The notes: generated by a model not told the origin, from the letters alone. A DNA stretch of 64,000 nucleotides from Spodoptera frugiperda (GCF_023101765.2 NC_064221.1:10473465-10537464); one strand, 5' to 3'. Shown: positions 45,229-55,627, counted from the stretch's first letter. Made by a program: numbers and translations.

Positions 45229-45389
45229 ATTAAAGAAACACAACACCATGTTCAGACCACCAAAGAATCCTACGGAAACGACTACAGAAACTACCATATT
45301 CCCACCCATAGCATACCATACCACTTACAATACCAAAGGACCACCATGAAAACATTCCTTTACCGAAATTACACGAAAATATATCACAG
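45229..45389 (+). CDS. Weak internal exon candidate
   Basis: A pyrimidine-rich stretch ends TTTTTGTAATGCAG, and 161 bp later CACAG then GTGACT could serve as a donor. The interval stays open in one frame (IKETQHHVQTTKESYGNDYR at its start). Composition is C- and A-rich and no domain is recognisable. Listed only because both splice-like signals and an open frame coincide. Confidence 0.15.
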
Positions 45390-45627
45390 GTGACTAATTT
45401 ATAAAGAATACATTAATAATGACAATTAATTAGAATGTTATATTTCTCGGAATATAACAATTACTTATACAGCCACTGTCAGCAAGGTAGTGTTGCATTT
45501 TGTGCATACAGCAGTTTGCTTGTAATCTGAGTTCCTTCATTGTAATATTAAGCTTTTGTTTTAGTATTGTCTACTTATTGGTTCATTCATAAATATCTTG
45601 TCTTTTTTTCTGGTATGAGAAGGCGGA

Positions 45628-45743
45628 TCGGACCCGAAGCAACTATTTGTAGATCACACAAAGAGTTGCGTCGTGTCGAATCGAGCCTGCGACACATTGC
45701 GTGGCAGCCAGTTGCCTAGCCACCGCACCAATCATGCAGTCAA
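45628..45743 (-). mobile_element. tRNA-derived SINE, family F, 5' part
   Basis: Read on the minus strand it begins TGACTGCATGATTGGTGCGG and continues through the B-box region to TTGCTTCGGGTCCGATCCG, where it stops. The 3' half is absent. Confidence 0.65.
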
Positions 45744-46187
45744 ATCAATTTTGTGTGGTGTGACTACTAGTCGAAGTAGTGGTCTACGAACCACTGTAAT
45801 AGACCAATCTAGATTTATCCCAAATTAAAACTATCTATCAAGTACGTCCCATTAAAGTTGTATAAAAAAAATGTGTGACGTCAGCAGCATTATTTCGGTA
45901 CCTCCCTTAATTAAATGGTATCCTCCCTTAATTAAACCTTTTAAGGAATGAAAGGGGGCTTTTAGTGGTTTCAGTTCAACTTACAGAGATAGAGGTTATC
46001 AAATTGATAATTATAATTAGTTCATTTTAATATCCAATAGTTCAGTAATTAGGTAGTTTTTGCTTGGAATATTTTCCGAAATCATGAAAACTAATTTACT
46101 AATACAGCATTTAGATACAGCTAGCTTCTCTTTAAATCTAAATCTTGTTTGTTGCTCAACCTCCACAGCTGACCATCACACCTGCTA
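45744..46187. other. Unassigned non-coding stretch
   Basis: Nothing is recognised, apart from a short local duplication of TCCCTTAATTAAA at about 45903-45935. Confidence 0.4.
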
Positions 46188-46242
46188 CGTACTAGGGCAG
46201 CATACGTTCGAGAATGTTTGCAGTCCGTAGGCCTGTGTGAGT
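46188..46242 (+). promoter_or_regulatory. RGTACYAGG motif plus short ORF with donor-like end
   Basis: CGTACTAGGGCAGCATACGT is followed at 46214 by an ATG opening MFAVRRPV, with a good donor-like GTGAGTAAAG at 46237. The arrangement resembles a promoter with a tiny first coding exon. It is not proven. Confidence 0.2.
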
Positions 46243-46565
46243 AAAGTCAACTCATTCATCTAATCTAAGTGTGTCTGGTAATGTTATTTTCAAAACAACA
46301 TCGCCCGTATTACAAGGAATTCAGCTGATCATTTGAACTACAAAGTACAAGGATAACATAAATTCTAGGAAATGCAATCCTCGCCTCATACACAAAACCC
46401 AGTCGACTTATGTACGAGCGAGCAGCGTGCACTGTGCAAGTACACACTCGCCGAGAAAAATCAGTTGGCCTACAAAAATAAACAGCTGATTATTACGTCT
46501 GCTTGGTACCAGGGCGCCATAAATTCAAGGCGTTTCAAATAGTCCGCAGTTGGAATTAGTTGTAG

Positions 46566-46649
46566 ATGGCGTTGTACTCAATAAAAGTGTCTAGTGGTTG
46601 CTACAGGGTGTTACATAACACGGCAACTAGCCGACAACTGGGCAAGTAG
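46566..46649 (+). CDS. Short ORF with mitochondrial-presequence character
   Basis: ATG in AGATGG context opens MALYSIKVSSGCYRVLHNTA, then TSRQLGK and a stop. It has no acidic residue and is rich in S, R, K and hydrophobic residues. It begins 41 bp after the motif copy at 46505-46525. A possible donor (AA then GTAGAC) overlaps the stop. It may be a first exon or a chance ORF of 27 codons. Confidence 0.2.
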   Translation: MALYSIKVSSGCYRVLHNTATSRQLGK

Positions 46650-47593
46650 ACCGGAACGGTGTAATATACAGAATGATCACTTTTATTTAGTAATCGTAGG
46701 CTATATAATATTTTGATATATTTCTTCCCACGTTTTGTAAAGGTAATTTTATTATTTTGTCTGTCAAGTCAAAATTAAGCCTTTTAGAAACCAAATTAAA
46801 TATGCAGAATAGCATATCTACTAGGTTTTTTTAATACTTAAAAAAATGTTTGCTTATACATAAGCATACAAATAATTCTATTAGCAAATAGTATCTCAAT
46901 TGCAACTTGCAACATACCAAACATTTACTACGTAATAGATATCAGATGTCTGAGAATTTATTCGGATTTTGTGAAAGGGGTAAGCGATTTTTTTTTGCAA
47001 TGGGATTAAATATAATTAAATAATTTATTAACTGAGTAAGTTGCTATCTCTGTAAGAATTCTTCTGCATCGTACACATAGAATAATGTATTCAAAACAGC
47101 AAGAAATACAATACAGTGATAAATAAATACACAAAATAATTTCCATTTCAAAGCAACCACAAAAATTTCCGCCACAAAAATAAAATCAACCTGTAGAAAC
47201 ATAAAATTTTAAAGTTGCAGCGCGATTGACGCAACAGCGTGCAAAATGAGAAGAAGCAAGTCATTGTGATCGCTTCCTAGTGTTATGTCACACTGACCCA
47301 GTTCTCTATAAAAATATAACATAATTATGGAAAATTTTAGCTCGCCACACCACTGGGTCGCTCGTGGTTTATGAAGCGGTGAAGCCTCAACTGATTGCCA
47401 CACTCTTATAGCTCTTGACTTCGATTTACTACTTACTTACTTGGAGTAGTAAACTCCTGAATGTTATGATTCCTTGGTACAGGATCAGGAGGTAACCTGT
47501 ATCCTTAATACGATTTTGCTTTACGTGTAAAGTTATCAAAACGAGAACGTTTTTAGCGCTCTGATTGGCAGGCTCGAATAAACCAACCCAAAC
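46650..47593. other. AT-rich non-coding stretch
   Basis: No gene or repeat family is recognised. Confidence 0.4.
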
Positions 47594-47752
47594 GAGTGAG
47601 GTTACCGGAGGTCCAATTACCCTTCCCAATCCCCGATTCCCCAACAACCCTAAAATTCCTAATCCCCAAAAGACCAGCAACGCACTGGCGGCGGCGATTT
47701 CTTACCACCAGGTGATCCGTCTGCTCGTTTACCGGCTTATACCATGAAAAAA
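47594..47752 (-). repeat. Unclassified dispersed repeat D
   Basis: GAGTGAGGTTACCGGAGGTC, AATCCCCGATTCCCCAACAA, then CAGGTGATCCGTCTGCTCGT and TTACCGGCTTATACCATGAA. Confidence 0.8.
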
Positions 47753-47779
47753 TTACCTAAAATAAAATAAATAAGTAGA

Positions 47780-48269
47780 TTTTTTTTTTTTTTTTTTTCA
47801 GGGGGGAAAATCGTCCAATGACTTCTCTCGCCAGGGCAAAGCGAGAGGGAGTGTCAGACTCTTACTGACTAAAAACCACCCCGTTCCTACTCCTGCTTGT
47901 CGAGCCGGAGCCCCGGTAAACCCGCTAGGTAGTCCGCAGCTCCGGATTAAGCATCAGCCCTACTGGGCCCCATCTGTGGTGGTCTGATGGCTCTTTGAGG
48001 CGCGCGCGGAACGCAACGCGCCGCACGCACGGGTCTGGTTCTGGTCGGGCGGCGAACTACCCTTGCTCGCCGTCCGCAGACCCGCACTTACGGTGGCCGG
48101 AGATCGTCACGCGATCCCCGACGCCCGGAGTGTCTTTCGCGTCGGCTGGGGCGTGAGGAAGTTCGTTCCCTCACGCGTCCCGCCTCCTCCTTAGCTAGCA
48201 TACCTGCTTCGCAGAAGGAGGAGACGGCATCCCAGTCCCCCTCGCTCCGCACCATGGTCTGAACCAAAG
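47780..48269 (-). mobile_element. 5'-truncated R1-clade LINE (long family A copy)
   Basis: On the minus strand it begins inside ORF2 near 48265. It encodes about 55 residues beginning VRSEGDWDAVSSFCEAGMLA, ending in an arginine-rich tail, and stops at TAA near 48095. This resembles the end of R1/TRAS-type ORF2. A GC-rich 3' UTR follows (CAGTAGGGCTGATGC region), then the family A sequence, finishing in a run of 18 T on the plus strand (the poly-A tail). The intact reading frame and long tail suggest a fairly recent insertion. Confidence 0.75.
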
Positions 48270-48525
48270 ATAAATAAGTAGATAGGCTGGTAATTTCACG
48301 ATAAGTCTTAAAAAAAACTATTTATAAAATCAATACAAACGATTCAGTTATAAATAAGAGTTACTGTTTTATAAAAAGTAAGTGCGTAGTTAAAATCACC
48401 TTCAATCGGTGACCGGTGATTACTATCGATTGACGGCACTGCAAGGGATTACAAAGATAAGCAGTATATAATATATGTACCTAGTTCTTTATTATATCTA
48501 ATGTTATTGTCTACATAAACATATC

Positions 48526-48757
48526 GACGGTTAAAAGGAAATAGGGTATAAGCGACAAAAAATGAAATGTTCAGGAGAGCCGTTTAAACTCGTCGGTCGT
48601 CGAAAGAATCTTAGGAAAATGTTTTTTTTGCTAGGGTATAAACGCCAAAAACTGTCATCGTAGAGCCATGAGAAAAAGCGGAAAATTTTACGTAGGATAG
48701 CATAGTAAACTCATTTTGATCAAAATATCGCTTTTACCCTATTTCCTTTTAACCGTC
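48526..48757. mobile_element. MITE with 30-bp terminal inverted repeats, 232 bp
   Basis: The left end GACGGTTAAAAGGAAATAGG (then GTATAAGCGA) is the reverse complement of the right end, with one mismatch over 30 bp. A subterminal version of AGGGTATAARCG, followed by an A-rich CAAAAA, recurs at about 48634-48650. There is no coding capacity. A target duplication could not be fixed, so the superfamily is open. Confidence 0.8.
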
Positions 48758-48862
48758 TGTATTTATGGGATTAATGATCGTAGATATACCTACATATAGC
48801 TATGTGTATAACTGAACGTCTTCTTTTATTTAAAACCCGATGATACATACATATTCGTCCTC

Positions 48863-48984
48863 AGGTTTTTTATGGTATCAGTCGGTAAACGAGCAGACAG
48901 ATTACCTGATGCTAAGCATAAACGCCACCGCCAATAGACAACCGAAACACCAGAGACGTTACAAGTGTGTTGCCGACTCTTGGG
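48863..48984 (+). repeat. Unclassified dispersed repeat D, 5' part
   Basis: TATGGTATCAGTCGGTAAAC, GAGCAGACAGATTACCTGAT and CCGAAACACCAGAGACGTTA. More diverged than the other copies. Confidence 0.7.
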
Positions 48985-49117
48985 ATTTACCTACGTTAAA
49001 TTCAATTTATCTAATGATGTTTTGTTAATATTTATAAATTCTATAACTGTAAATATAAAAAGGTAATAATAAAAATCAATTTAGAAACACTTTAAAATAT
49101 CTTCTAATTATCTTCTA

Positions 49118-49258
49118 ATTAATTTCGTTGCGGGATCCAAGACAGTCATTCATGTCCTTGGGACGCTTCAATGTTCCGGTATTTTCATGGTTGTATCTAC
49201 TGTAGATCCTGGCTTACAGGAGTTGCAGCGGTGTGCGAGGTTGTCCCTTAAAAAAACA
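49118..49258 (+). repeat. Dispersed repeat G
   Basis: TTTCGTTGCGGGATCCAAGA, GTATTTTCATGGTTGTATCT and AGATCCTGGCTTACAGGAGT, ending at an A run. It is a shorter relative of 15380-15735. Confidence 0.6.
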
Positions 49259-49659
49259 CTTTAAAACTTTATTTAGACATCGCTATTATTCATTAATGTA
49301 GTGCAATAGTTCGATTTAATTAACCAAACCTTAGGTATTACGCGTTACCGAAATTCATCAGAGTACTAGGATCGCATAAGTAAAGACAAGTCTTATACAG
49401 CTTGTGCTAATGATACAGCGTAAAGGCGAAATCAATATTGCAATGCCCACGCGAACACCACCTAGTCATTACGAGTGGGAGTTGGATAATTTTTCGCGAA
49501 AGTCAATTTTGAGCGACATGTCATTTGTTACATCAAGATTGATTGAAATTAATAAATTAATCATCACGATCTTGCATTAGGGAGTAGCTAATTTAGTGAT
49601 CTTCGTAAGTTATGTCCTAATTACCTACAGTTTATAAGGTCGTTACTATTAAACAAGTA

Positions 49660-49938
49660 CCCTTTTTAAGGGGGGGGAAATCATACAATTGCTTGTTCCC
49701 ACCTTAGGCGAGGCGAGTGAGAGGGAGTATCAGACTTTTACTGATCAAAGTAAATAGCTTCACTAGAGGACTGACAGACAGACAGACGTTATTAATCTTA
49801 TTATATTTGCTTTGACGTTCAAAAGTGCCTTCCTGGTCTATTTGATATAAATAATTTTGACTTTGACAAAATCCACCTCGTTCCTACTCCTGCTTTTCGA
49901 GCCGAAACCCCCCGTAACCAGCTAGGCAGTGCGCAACG
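49660..49938 (-). repeat. Family A copy split by a family C insertion
   Basis: The tail side (49660-49749) ends at TTTTACTGATCAAA. The remainder resumes at AAAATCCACCTCGTTCCTAC (49866-49938). The 118 bp between are a family C element. Confidence 0.8.
49750..49867 (+). repeat. Family C retroelement nested in family A
   Basis: AGAGGACTGACAGACAGACA, TTGACGTTCAAAAGTGCCTT and a TTTTGACTTTGAC end. A short CAAA on each side may be a target duplication. Confidence 0.75.
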
Positions 49939-50054
49939 ACCTTACTTCCGACCAATAACGACAAGACTCGATATTGGACATGATTAAAATAAATGACTAA
50001 GTAACAAGTAAGTACCGAGAATTTGACTCAACTGCATTGAGGGTACAGTTTCGC

Positions 50055-50200
50055 TGCGGCCTAGCTGGTTACGGGGGGTTCCAGCTCGAAAAGCAGGAGT
50101 AGGAACGGGGTGGTTTTTACTCAGTAAGAGTCTGACACTCCGTCTTGCTTCGCCCAAAGCGGGAGAAGTTATTGGATGAATTTTGCCCCTTAAGAAAAAA
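50055..50200 (+). repeat. R1-type LINE 3' end (family A)
   Basis: GCGGCCTAGCTGGTTACGGG to TTTTGCCCCTTAAGAAAAAA. Confidence 0.8.
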
Positions 50201-51332
50201 GTTAGTTCCGTTTTACTTTAGATATATTCAAACTAATGTAAAAATCTGTATATACCTAGGTAAGTACACTTACCTATCATATTTATATCAGCTATATATG
50301 TACCTTAAGGTTCAATGAACCAGAATAACAGTAACTCACTGCAGTTTTTTATCAGACATTGCATTTTTTTATCGTGCAACGATCTGTGTGCGCAGTTTTT
50401 TTCCTGAAAACGCATTTGCTTGATAAGTCATGTTTGCTTAGTAAAGTAAATAGCCGAGCCATATACCAGGGTCGCTGAACAGCTAAGAGAATAATCAATA
50501 TCTTATGTATCGATTATTACATTTTTCTATTGCTGTTGAAGCATTTATTTTTTCTAGGGAAATAATAAGAACTATGTACTACAATAATGTAACGCCTTAT
50601 GTATTAGTGAAGGTCATATTTAATGCTGAAACACGTTGCTCGCATTTGTGATCAGGCGCTTGTTGTAACATTTATTGTTTATAAGTCGATGTCGATTAGA
50701 AAATAAATAAAAATTATACATTAAAGTAATGTAATTAAAAAAGGGTTATTTGAATGAGTAAGTAATAGATACGTTGAAAGTGGTGCATTTTTGTATAAAA
50801 AAATAGAAGATTAAAATCCTAATCAAGGTGGTATACGCCTTCTGATTGTAACAAACGCAGTGTCTAAACATGGTACACACGAGTTCCTAAGATCTGGCCT
50901 AGCTAATCAATAAAATAATAAAAGATATGAACTAAATAAATAATATAAAACCAATTTTATTACCATTAAAAAAAGATGCTTAAATTATTTGAGGGACAAA
51001 AACATAATGTATTTATATAATGAAAAATTAATAACTAAACCATAGAATCCGGAATCATAGAATCCGGGTTGGCCTTTACCACTTCGTAAAATGTCTTATC
51101 AGGCAGGTGGCGACATCTGTTGTCGAATAGCTATACTATATGCTCTGTTAATTCTCATGCACTGTTGTAGTTCTACTATTTGTTCAGAGATGGCGCGGCT
51201 TAGATGTATGTAGATATTAATAATACGTTTTTAAGTTTTAATAAAAAGCATTATTAAAATTATTTTATCAAAAATTGAAAAAAAGGGATATTAAAAAATA
51301 ATAATATATCTTATCTATGAGGAACAAAACTA
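50201..51332. other. AT-rich non-coding stretch
   Basis: No gene is recognised. A direct repeat of ATAGAATCCGG occurs at 51043-51067. Confidence 0.45.
51326..51329 (-). terminator. Pol III terminator of tRNA-Val
   Basis: Four T on the minus strand, a few bases after the tRNA 3' end. Confidence 0.7.
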
Positions 51333-51405
51333 TGTTTCCGCCCGGGATCGAACCGGGGACCTTCTGCGTGTTAGGCAGATGTGATAACCGCTACACCACG
51401 GAAAC
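51333..51405 (-). tRNA. tRNA-Val (anticodon AAC)
   Basis: The minus strand folds as a full cloverleaf. The acceptor stem is GTTTCCG with CGGAAAC, with discriminator A. The D-arm carries the A-box TGGTGTAGCGG. The anticodon stem TCTGC/GCAGA encloses CTAACAC, giving anticodon AAC. The variable loop is AGGTC. The T-arm CCCGG/CCGGG contains the B-box GGTTCGATCC. There is no intron. A TTTT terminator lies just downstream at 51326-51329. Every stem pairs without mismatch, so this looks like a functional valine tRNA gene reading GUU (and by inosine GUC and GUA) codons, not a SINE head. Confidence 0.96.
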
Positions 51406-51448
51406 TCATACTAGTGGCGTCAAAATTATAGACTAGATCATTTTTTTA

Positions 51449-53322
51449 TCTATACTAATATTATAAAGCTGAAGAGTTTGTTTGATTGTTTGATTGTTTG
51501 ATTGTTTGTTTGTTTGTTTGAACGCGCTAATCTCCGGAACTACTGGTCCGATTTGAATAATTCTTTTTGTGTTGGATAGTCCATTTATCGAGGAAGGCTA
51601 TAGGCTATAAAACATCACGCTATAACTATTAGGAGCGAAGAAATAAAGGAATATGTGGACAAAACGGGGGAAATTATTAATTCTTGAGGGCTTCCGTTGC
51701 GTGCGCTGCGAAAATGGTTCAAGATACGAAAATTATATGTATGAAAGAATTATTCCTCTTAAAATGATCTAAAAAAGTCCGCGACAGTATATGTCTATCT
51801 TTTAGTATTAACTTACTAGAATCGTTTTTATGGTAATCAAACTGGGTCGAAATTAATGCATTATTTGTTAAGAGTTATATTAACGAAAAAATATTAATCT
51901 TTATCGAAATAAATGTGTTATTCATTAAGAGTATTTAATTGTGAACAAAATTGTCTTTGACATCACTAAACTTCAACAAACATCTTAGAAGATATTACAA
52001 TTTTAAAATAACTCCGATATAAAATTCACCCGCGCCGCATGATGCGCGAAACATGACGCTGCCAGGAGGAGAGGCATTGTTTGCGAACGACGCGGAGCCT
52101 GGTGTAACTATACTCAAAAAAATTATAGTTTTACTAACGAAGTAAAACATTTTTTGATCATTGACCATCGAAAGCGTTTGTTTACAGCGTAGAATAGCAA
52201 AAAAGCGGTTTACACTTTATTGTGGCTGTCTAACAAAGTACAACCAGATTCTACGTATAGTGCAATAATATCGGCTGAAACATTTGATAAACAAAAAAAT
52301 CCAATTCTTCAATTTATTGTCATAAAAATATGATAGGGTATAAAAATATGGTCTTTAAGGATTTCATTACCTTGCGACACCATGTATGAAAGAAAACATT
52401 TATTCTAGAAAGTACTCTTTCTTTTTTTTTTGAGGGGGGAAAATCATCCGTTGGCTACTCCTGCCTTGGGTGAAGCGGAGAGTAAAAATCACCGCGTTCT
52501 GATTTGAGCCGGGGCTCCGGTAATCTTTTACGTTGACTGCAGCACCGGATCGGGCATCACAGAACGCGATGCACGGTATGGACGGGTCTGGTTTTGATCG
52601 GGCGATGAGCTACTCGCCGTCCGCAGACCCGCGCTTACGGTGGTCGGGGATCGTCACGCGATCCGATAGACGCCCGGAGTGTCTTCTGCGGCGGCTGCGG
52701 CTTGATGAGGATCGTTCCCTCACGCGCTCCGTCTCCTCCTTAGCTAGGATGACTGCTTCGCAGAAGGGGGAGACGGCGTCCCTTTCCCCCTCGCTCCGCA
52801 CCTTGGCCTGAACTAGAGCCGGACGTGAGAGGTTACCGTCGCCTTTCACATCCCTAAGGACATGGCGATGCTCAGCACATGCAATGCACACCGCCACTGT
52901 ATGCTCCACCATATCTTCCGGGCGGTCCTCGCAATGACGACACCCAGACAAAACGCCTGGGTGTTTCCTCCCGCCGAATTCGAAACAGGTACCAGCCACT
53001 CTTCAAAGAGGGGACTTACCACTGCTATAACGCGCATGTAGCGAGCCCATCTAAAAAGTACCCTAGGAATTTTATTTCTGAAACACAAACCTGGGTGGCG
53101 GTTACCCAACCTATAGGCGCAGTTTTCCGGAAAACAGTGGAAACGAGTGTGGATTGTTCCTTATAATCATAATCCAGTGCTATCACGAATTTTTAATGCA
53201 CAAATTAACCGTGGGTAACAGCTATAAGTACATAATTTATGAAGCTGAGAAAGTTGTTTGCAAAAATAAATATAATGCCTAAAATAAATATTCCACGCGG
53301 ACGAAGTCGCGGGCACAGCTAG
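51449..53322 (+). mobile_element. Non-autonomous Helitron, 1874 bp
   Basis: It begins TCTATACTAATATTATAAAG and ends GGCACAGCTAG, so it has the 5' TC and 3' CTAG of Helitrons. It is flanked by A (51448) and T (53323), the A-T insertion rule. A short GC hairpin (CGCG, 8-nt loop, CGCG at 53296-53311) lies 8 bp before the end. A GTTT/GATT microsatellite follows the head. No Rep or helicase sequence is present, so it must depend on another element. An R1-clade LINE remnant at 52431-53050 is inside it. The head is shared with the small relative at 55061-55265. Confidence 0.75.
52431..53050 (-). pseudogene. 5'-truncated R1-clade LINE remnant inside the Helitron
   Basis: On the minus strand one frame reads WYLFRIRREETP and another reads CRHCEDRPEDMVEHTVAVC, followed by an arginine- and glutamate-rich C-terminus. 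Together these are the pre-knuckle segment and CCHC zinc knuckle of R1/TRAS-type ORF2, separated by a frameshift. The 3' UTR and family A end follow, down to a T run at 52431-52440 (poly-A tail). The coding part is dead. Confidence 0.75.
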
Positions 53323-54060
53323 TTATATTATATACTTAATTTCTTTCAAAAAGATATACGATCCGTTTACTATCATGACACGACAACAAATATTCTATAT
53401 GTATATTTCTATTGTTTGCAATAGAAATATACCTTACGATTATAATAATACGATTGAAGTTTCTGTGGTGGCGACCATCGGGACTACTAATAATGATAGT
53501 TTGATAAGTTTAATCAGCAATGACTACCTGAATCATAAAATAAAACAGTAACATAGATAGACACACACTTAACACCTTTCTTTGTTTTAGCGAAACACAA
53601 AGTATTTTTTTTTTTTCAATAAAAACCCACCAATCCTAAACACAGTACAAGCAAAAAACACAACACCTACTACATACATACATTTGACACCAAATAAAAT
53701 ACATTAAAACATAATTTTTCAAGATTTATTTATACATAAAGATATAGTTAAACGAAGCGTGTTCCACGTGCGTCACTGTGCTCGTCACCACTCTACCAAG
53801 GTGTTGGCTTGTTGACGCAAACTCCCACGATACTGGTGGACATTGGTACTACGCGGCCACTGGTCAATCAATTTGTCCTGTACAAGTAATAGAGCGCCTC
53901 CCTAGTACTTATGCTGTCCTAGTACATCTGTTACTTACATTATGTAATTTGTATGATTATGTTTATGTTTTATGTAGCGATTGCTTGCTTGCTTGGATTA
54001 CTGTAATAATGGCCTGCGGTTTATATGAATAAAAATACATTTATCAATTAATACTAAATA
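53323..54060. other. AT-rich non-coding stretch
   Basis: No gene is recognised. ATATTTCTATTG at 53403 is mirrored by CAATAGAAATAT at 53420, a short hairpin. A doubled RGTACYAGG motif lies at 53899-53926. Confidence 0.4.
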
Positions 54061-54063
54061 AGG

Positions 54064-54113
54064 CACTATTGAAACGTCAAATTGAATTGTCCGTCAGTCT
54101 GTATGTCAGTGAT
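54064..54113 (-). repeat. Family C fragment
   Basis: AAACGTCAAATTGAATTGTC then CGTCAGTCTGTATGTCAGTG, the reverse complement of the middle of the 34276-34365 copy. Confidence 0.45.
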
Positions 54114-54744
54114 GCTAGGCGCTCGTTCCAATGTGTAGCTTCGAATGGAGAAGAACGAGCAAGAAACTTCATCGTTACCTTTCTGTCATAATACTCCACC
54201 GTGGAAGGTTCGTTTTATTAGTCTAGCCAGCCCAGCCAGCCGTATTAGTTTTCCTGTTTAACGAGGTTGGAACTTTTTCCTTCTAAAGTCCTGGTACTCA
54301 TGTCTGTAAAAAAATATTAATTTATTGTCTCTTATTCTCATTTATACCGTATCAATTTTTATTTATTTACTTTTGTCTCCCGTCTCTTTTACACCAACCA
54401 CCACTGAAATGTTATAAAATGAGTCAATAACAACCTCCATTCTCTTCCTGATGTCCTGGTACCATTCACTAAAATACCATGCCTCAAACGCCCAAGCGGT
54501 CACCGGTGACCGCGCGTGACGTCATTTTTGTAGAAGCAAAAAAGAAATGCCAAGGCGACGACACGACGCGCCGAGACGATGGCGATGCACAGCATGGCCT
54601 ACTAACAAGAATAAAACGCTATTCTTTTCCTGATATCCTGGTACTAAGTACTAGAAAGCAAGGAAAAGTGGGGATATAAAAAGTTATGAATAAAATGGAT
54701 TGAAAATTAATGTAAGATACAGTAACAATATTTTTTTCAACGCA
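54114..54744. other. Unassigned stretch with paired motif sites
   Basis: Two similar blocks, TTCTCTTCCTGATGTCCTGG (54440-54459) and TTCTTTTCCTGATATCCTGG (54622-54641), each end in a minus-strand RGTACYAGG motif. Between them is a GC-rich segment. On the minus strand, an ATG at 54595 opens MLCIAIVSARRVVALAFLFC (31 codons, stop at 54500-54502), hydrophobic and basic like a targeting sequence. No gene is proven. Confidence 0.35.
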
Positions 54745-54800
54745 ACGCAACGTCACTCTTTTTATCCCCGAAGGGGTAGACAGAGGTGTACATTACGATG
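54745..54800 (-). repeat. SINE B 3' end only
   Basis: TTTTATCCCCGAAGGGGTAG then ACAGAGGTGTACATTACG, the reverse complement of the conserved SINE B terminus. Confidence 0.7.
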
Positions 54801-55060
54801 TTTATTTTTTCAAGTAGCAATAGTTTTCTCCCTCCCAACATGTAATATTAGTACTACAGGTACTATTACTTTTTTCTATTGATAGTATATTTATTTATTT
54901 TTAGCCGTAATCGTTAGCAGGGCAAAGGCCTGATAATAGTGATCAATACTTGAAGTATAAATACATATCTACATATTTTGTACTGCTTCTAATGCTGTCC
55001 TAAATATCAGATTACAACATGTTTTTGAGGCCCGACTTTACATTAGCACAATATAGTACA

Positions 55061-55265
55061 CTAGCTACTTCCGCGCGGTTTCACCCGCTCTGCTCGGCTC
55101 CTATTGGTCATAGCGTGTTTTATAGCCTATAGCCTTCCTCGATAAATGCACTATCCAATACAAAAAGAATTATTCAATTCGGACCAGTAGTTCCGGAGAT
55201 TAGCGCGTGCAAACAAACAAACAATCAGACAAACAAACTCTTCAGCTTTATAATATTAGTATAGA
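55061..55265 (-). mobile_element. Small non-autonomous Helitron, 205 bp
   Basis: On the minus strand it starts TCTATACTAATATTATAAAG and ends TAGCTAG, with A and T flanks. The first roughly 130 bp match the head of the Helitron at 51449 (GAGGAAGGCTATAGGCTATA is shared). The tail is different (GCGGGTGAAACCGCGCGGAA), so the two are different families with a common head or different deletion forms. Confidence 0.7.
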
Positions 55266-55342
55266 TTAGTATGCAAATAAAGGAATATACTGCAAGAGAC
55301 GGAGCCACGTGCTCTATGAAAAATAGACATTTATTTATGTTA

Positions 55343-55627
55343 TTACTGCCTCGTTGGTCAAGTGGTTTGCGATTGCCGGACAAGGGGTCTCGGGTTTGAT
55401 TTCTGGATCGGGCAAAGTACTGGGCTTTTTTGGGGGTTTTCGGATCATTTCTCAGTAGTAGCACGAAGTCTGAAATTGTGTCACCTTGAGAGATATGGCA
55501 ATAGGCTCACCCCCCATTACATGGGACTTTAACACAATTGGTGAAAGGTGGGTGTACATGGTATAACGGCATTAGTGCTGTAGTGTGCACCTCTGCCTAC
55601 CCTTTCGGGGATAAAAGGCGTGACGTT
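55343..55627 (+). mobile_element. tRNA-derived SINE, family B, full length
   Basis: GCCTCGTTGGTCAAGTGGTT (A-box), GGTCTCGGGTTTGATTTC (decayed B-box), AGATATGGCAATAGGCTCAC, and the conserved end GGGGATAAAAGGCGTGACGT. Confidence 0.85.

Noticed and set aside
52533..52811. 92-codon plus-strand frame in the R1 remnant
   Set aside because: It is antisense to the zinc-knuckle coding of the R1-clade LINE, which is the supported reading.
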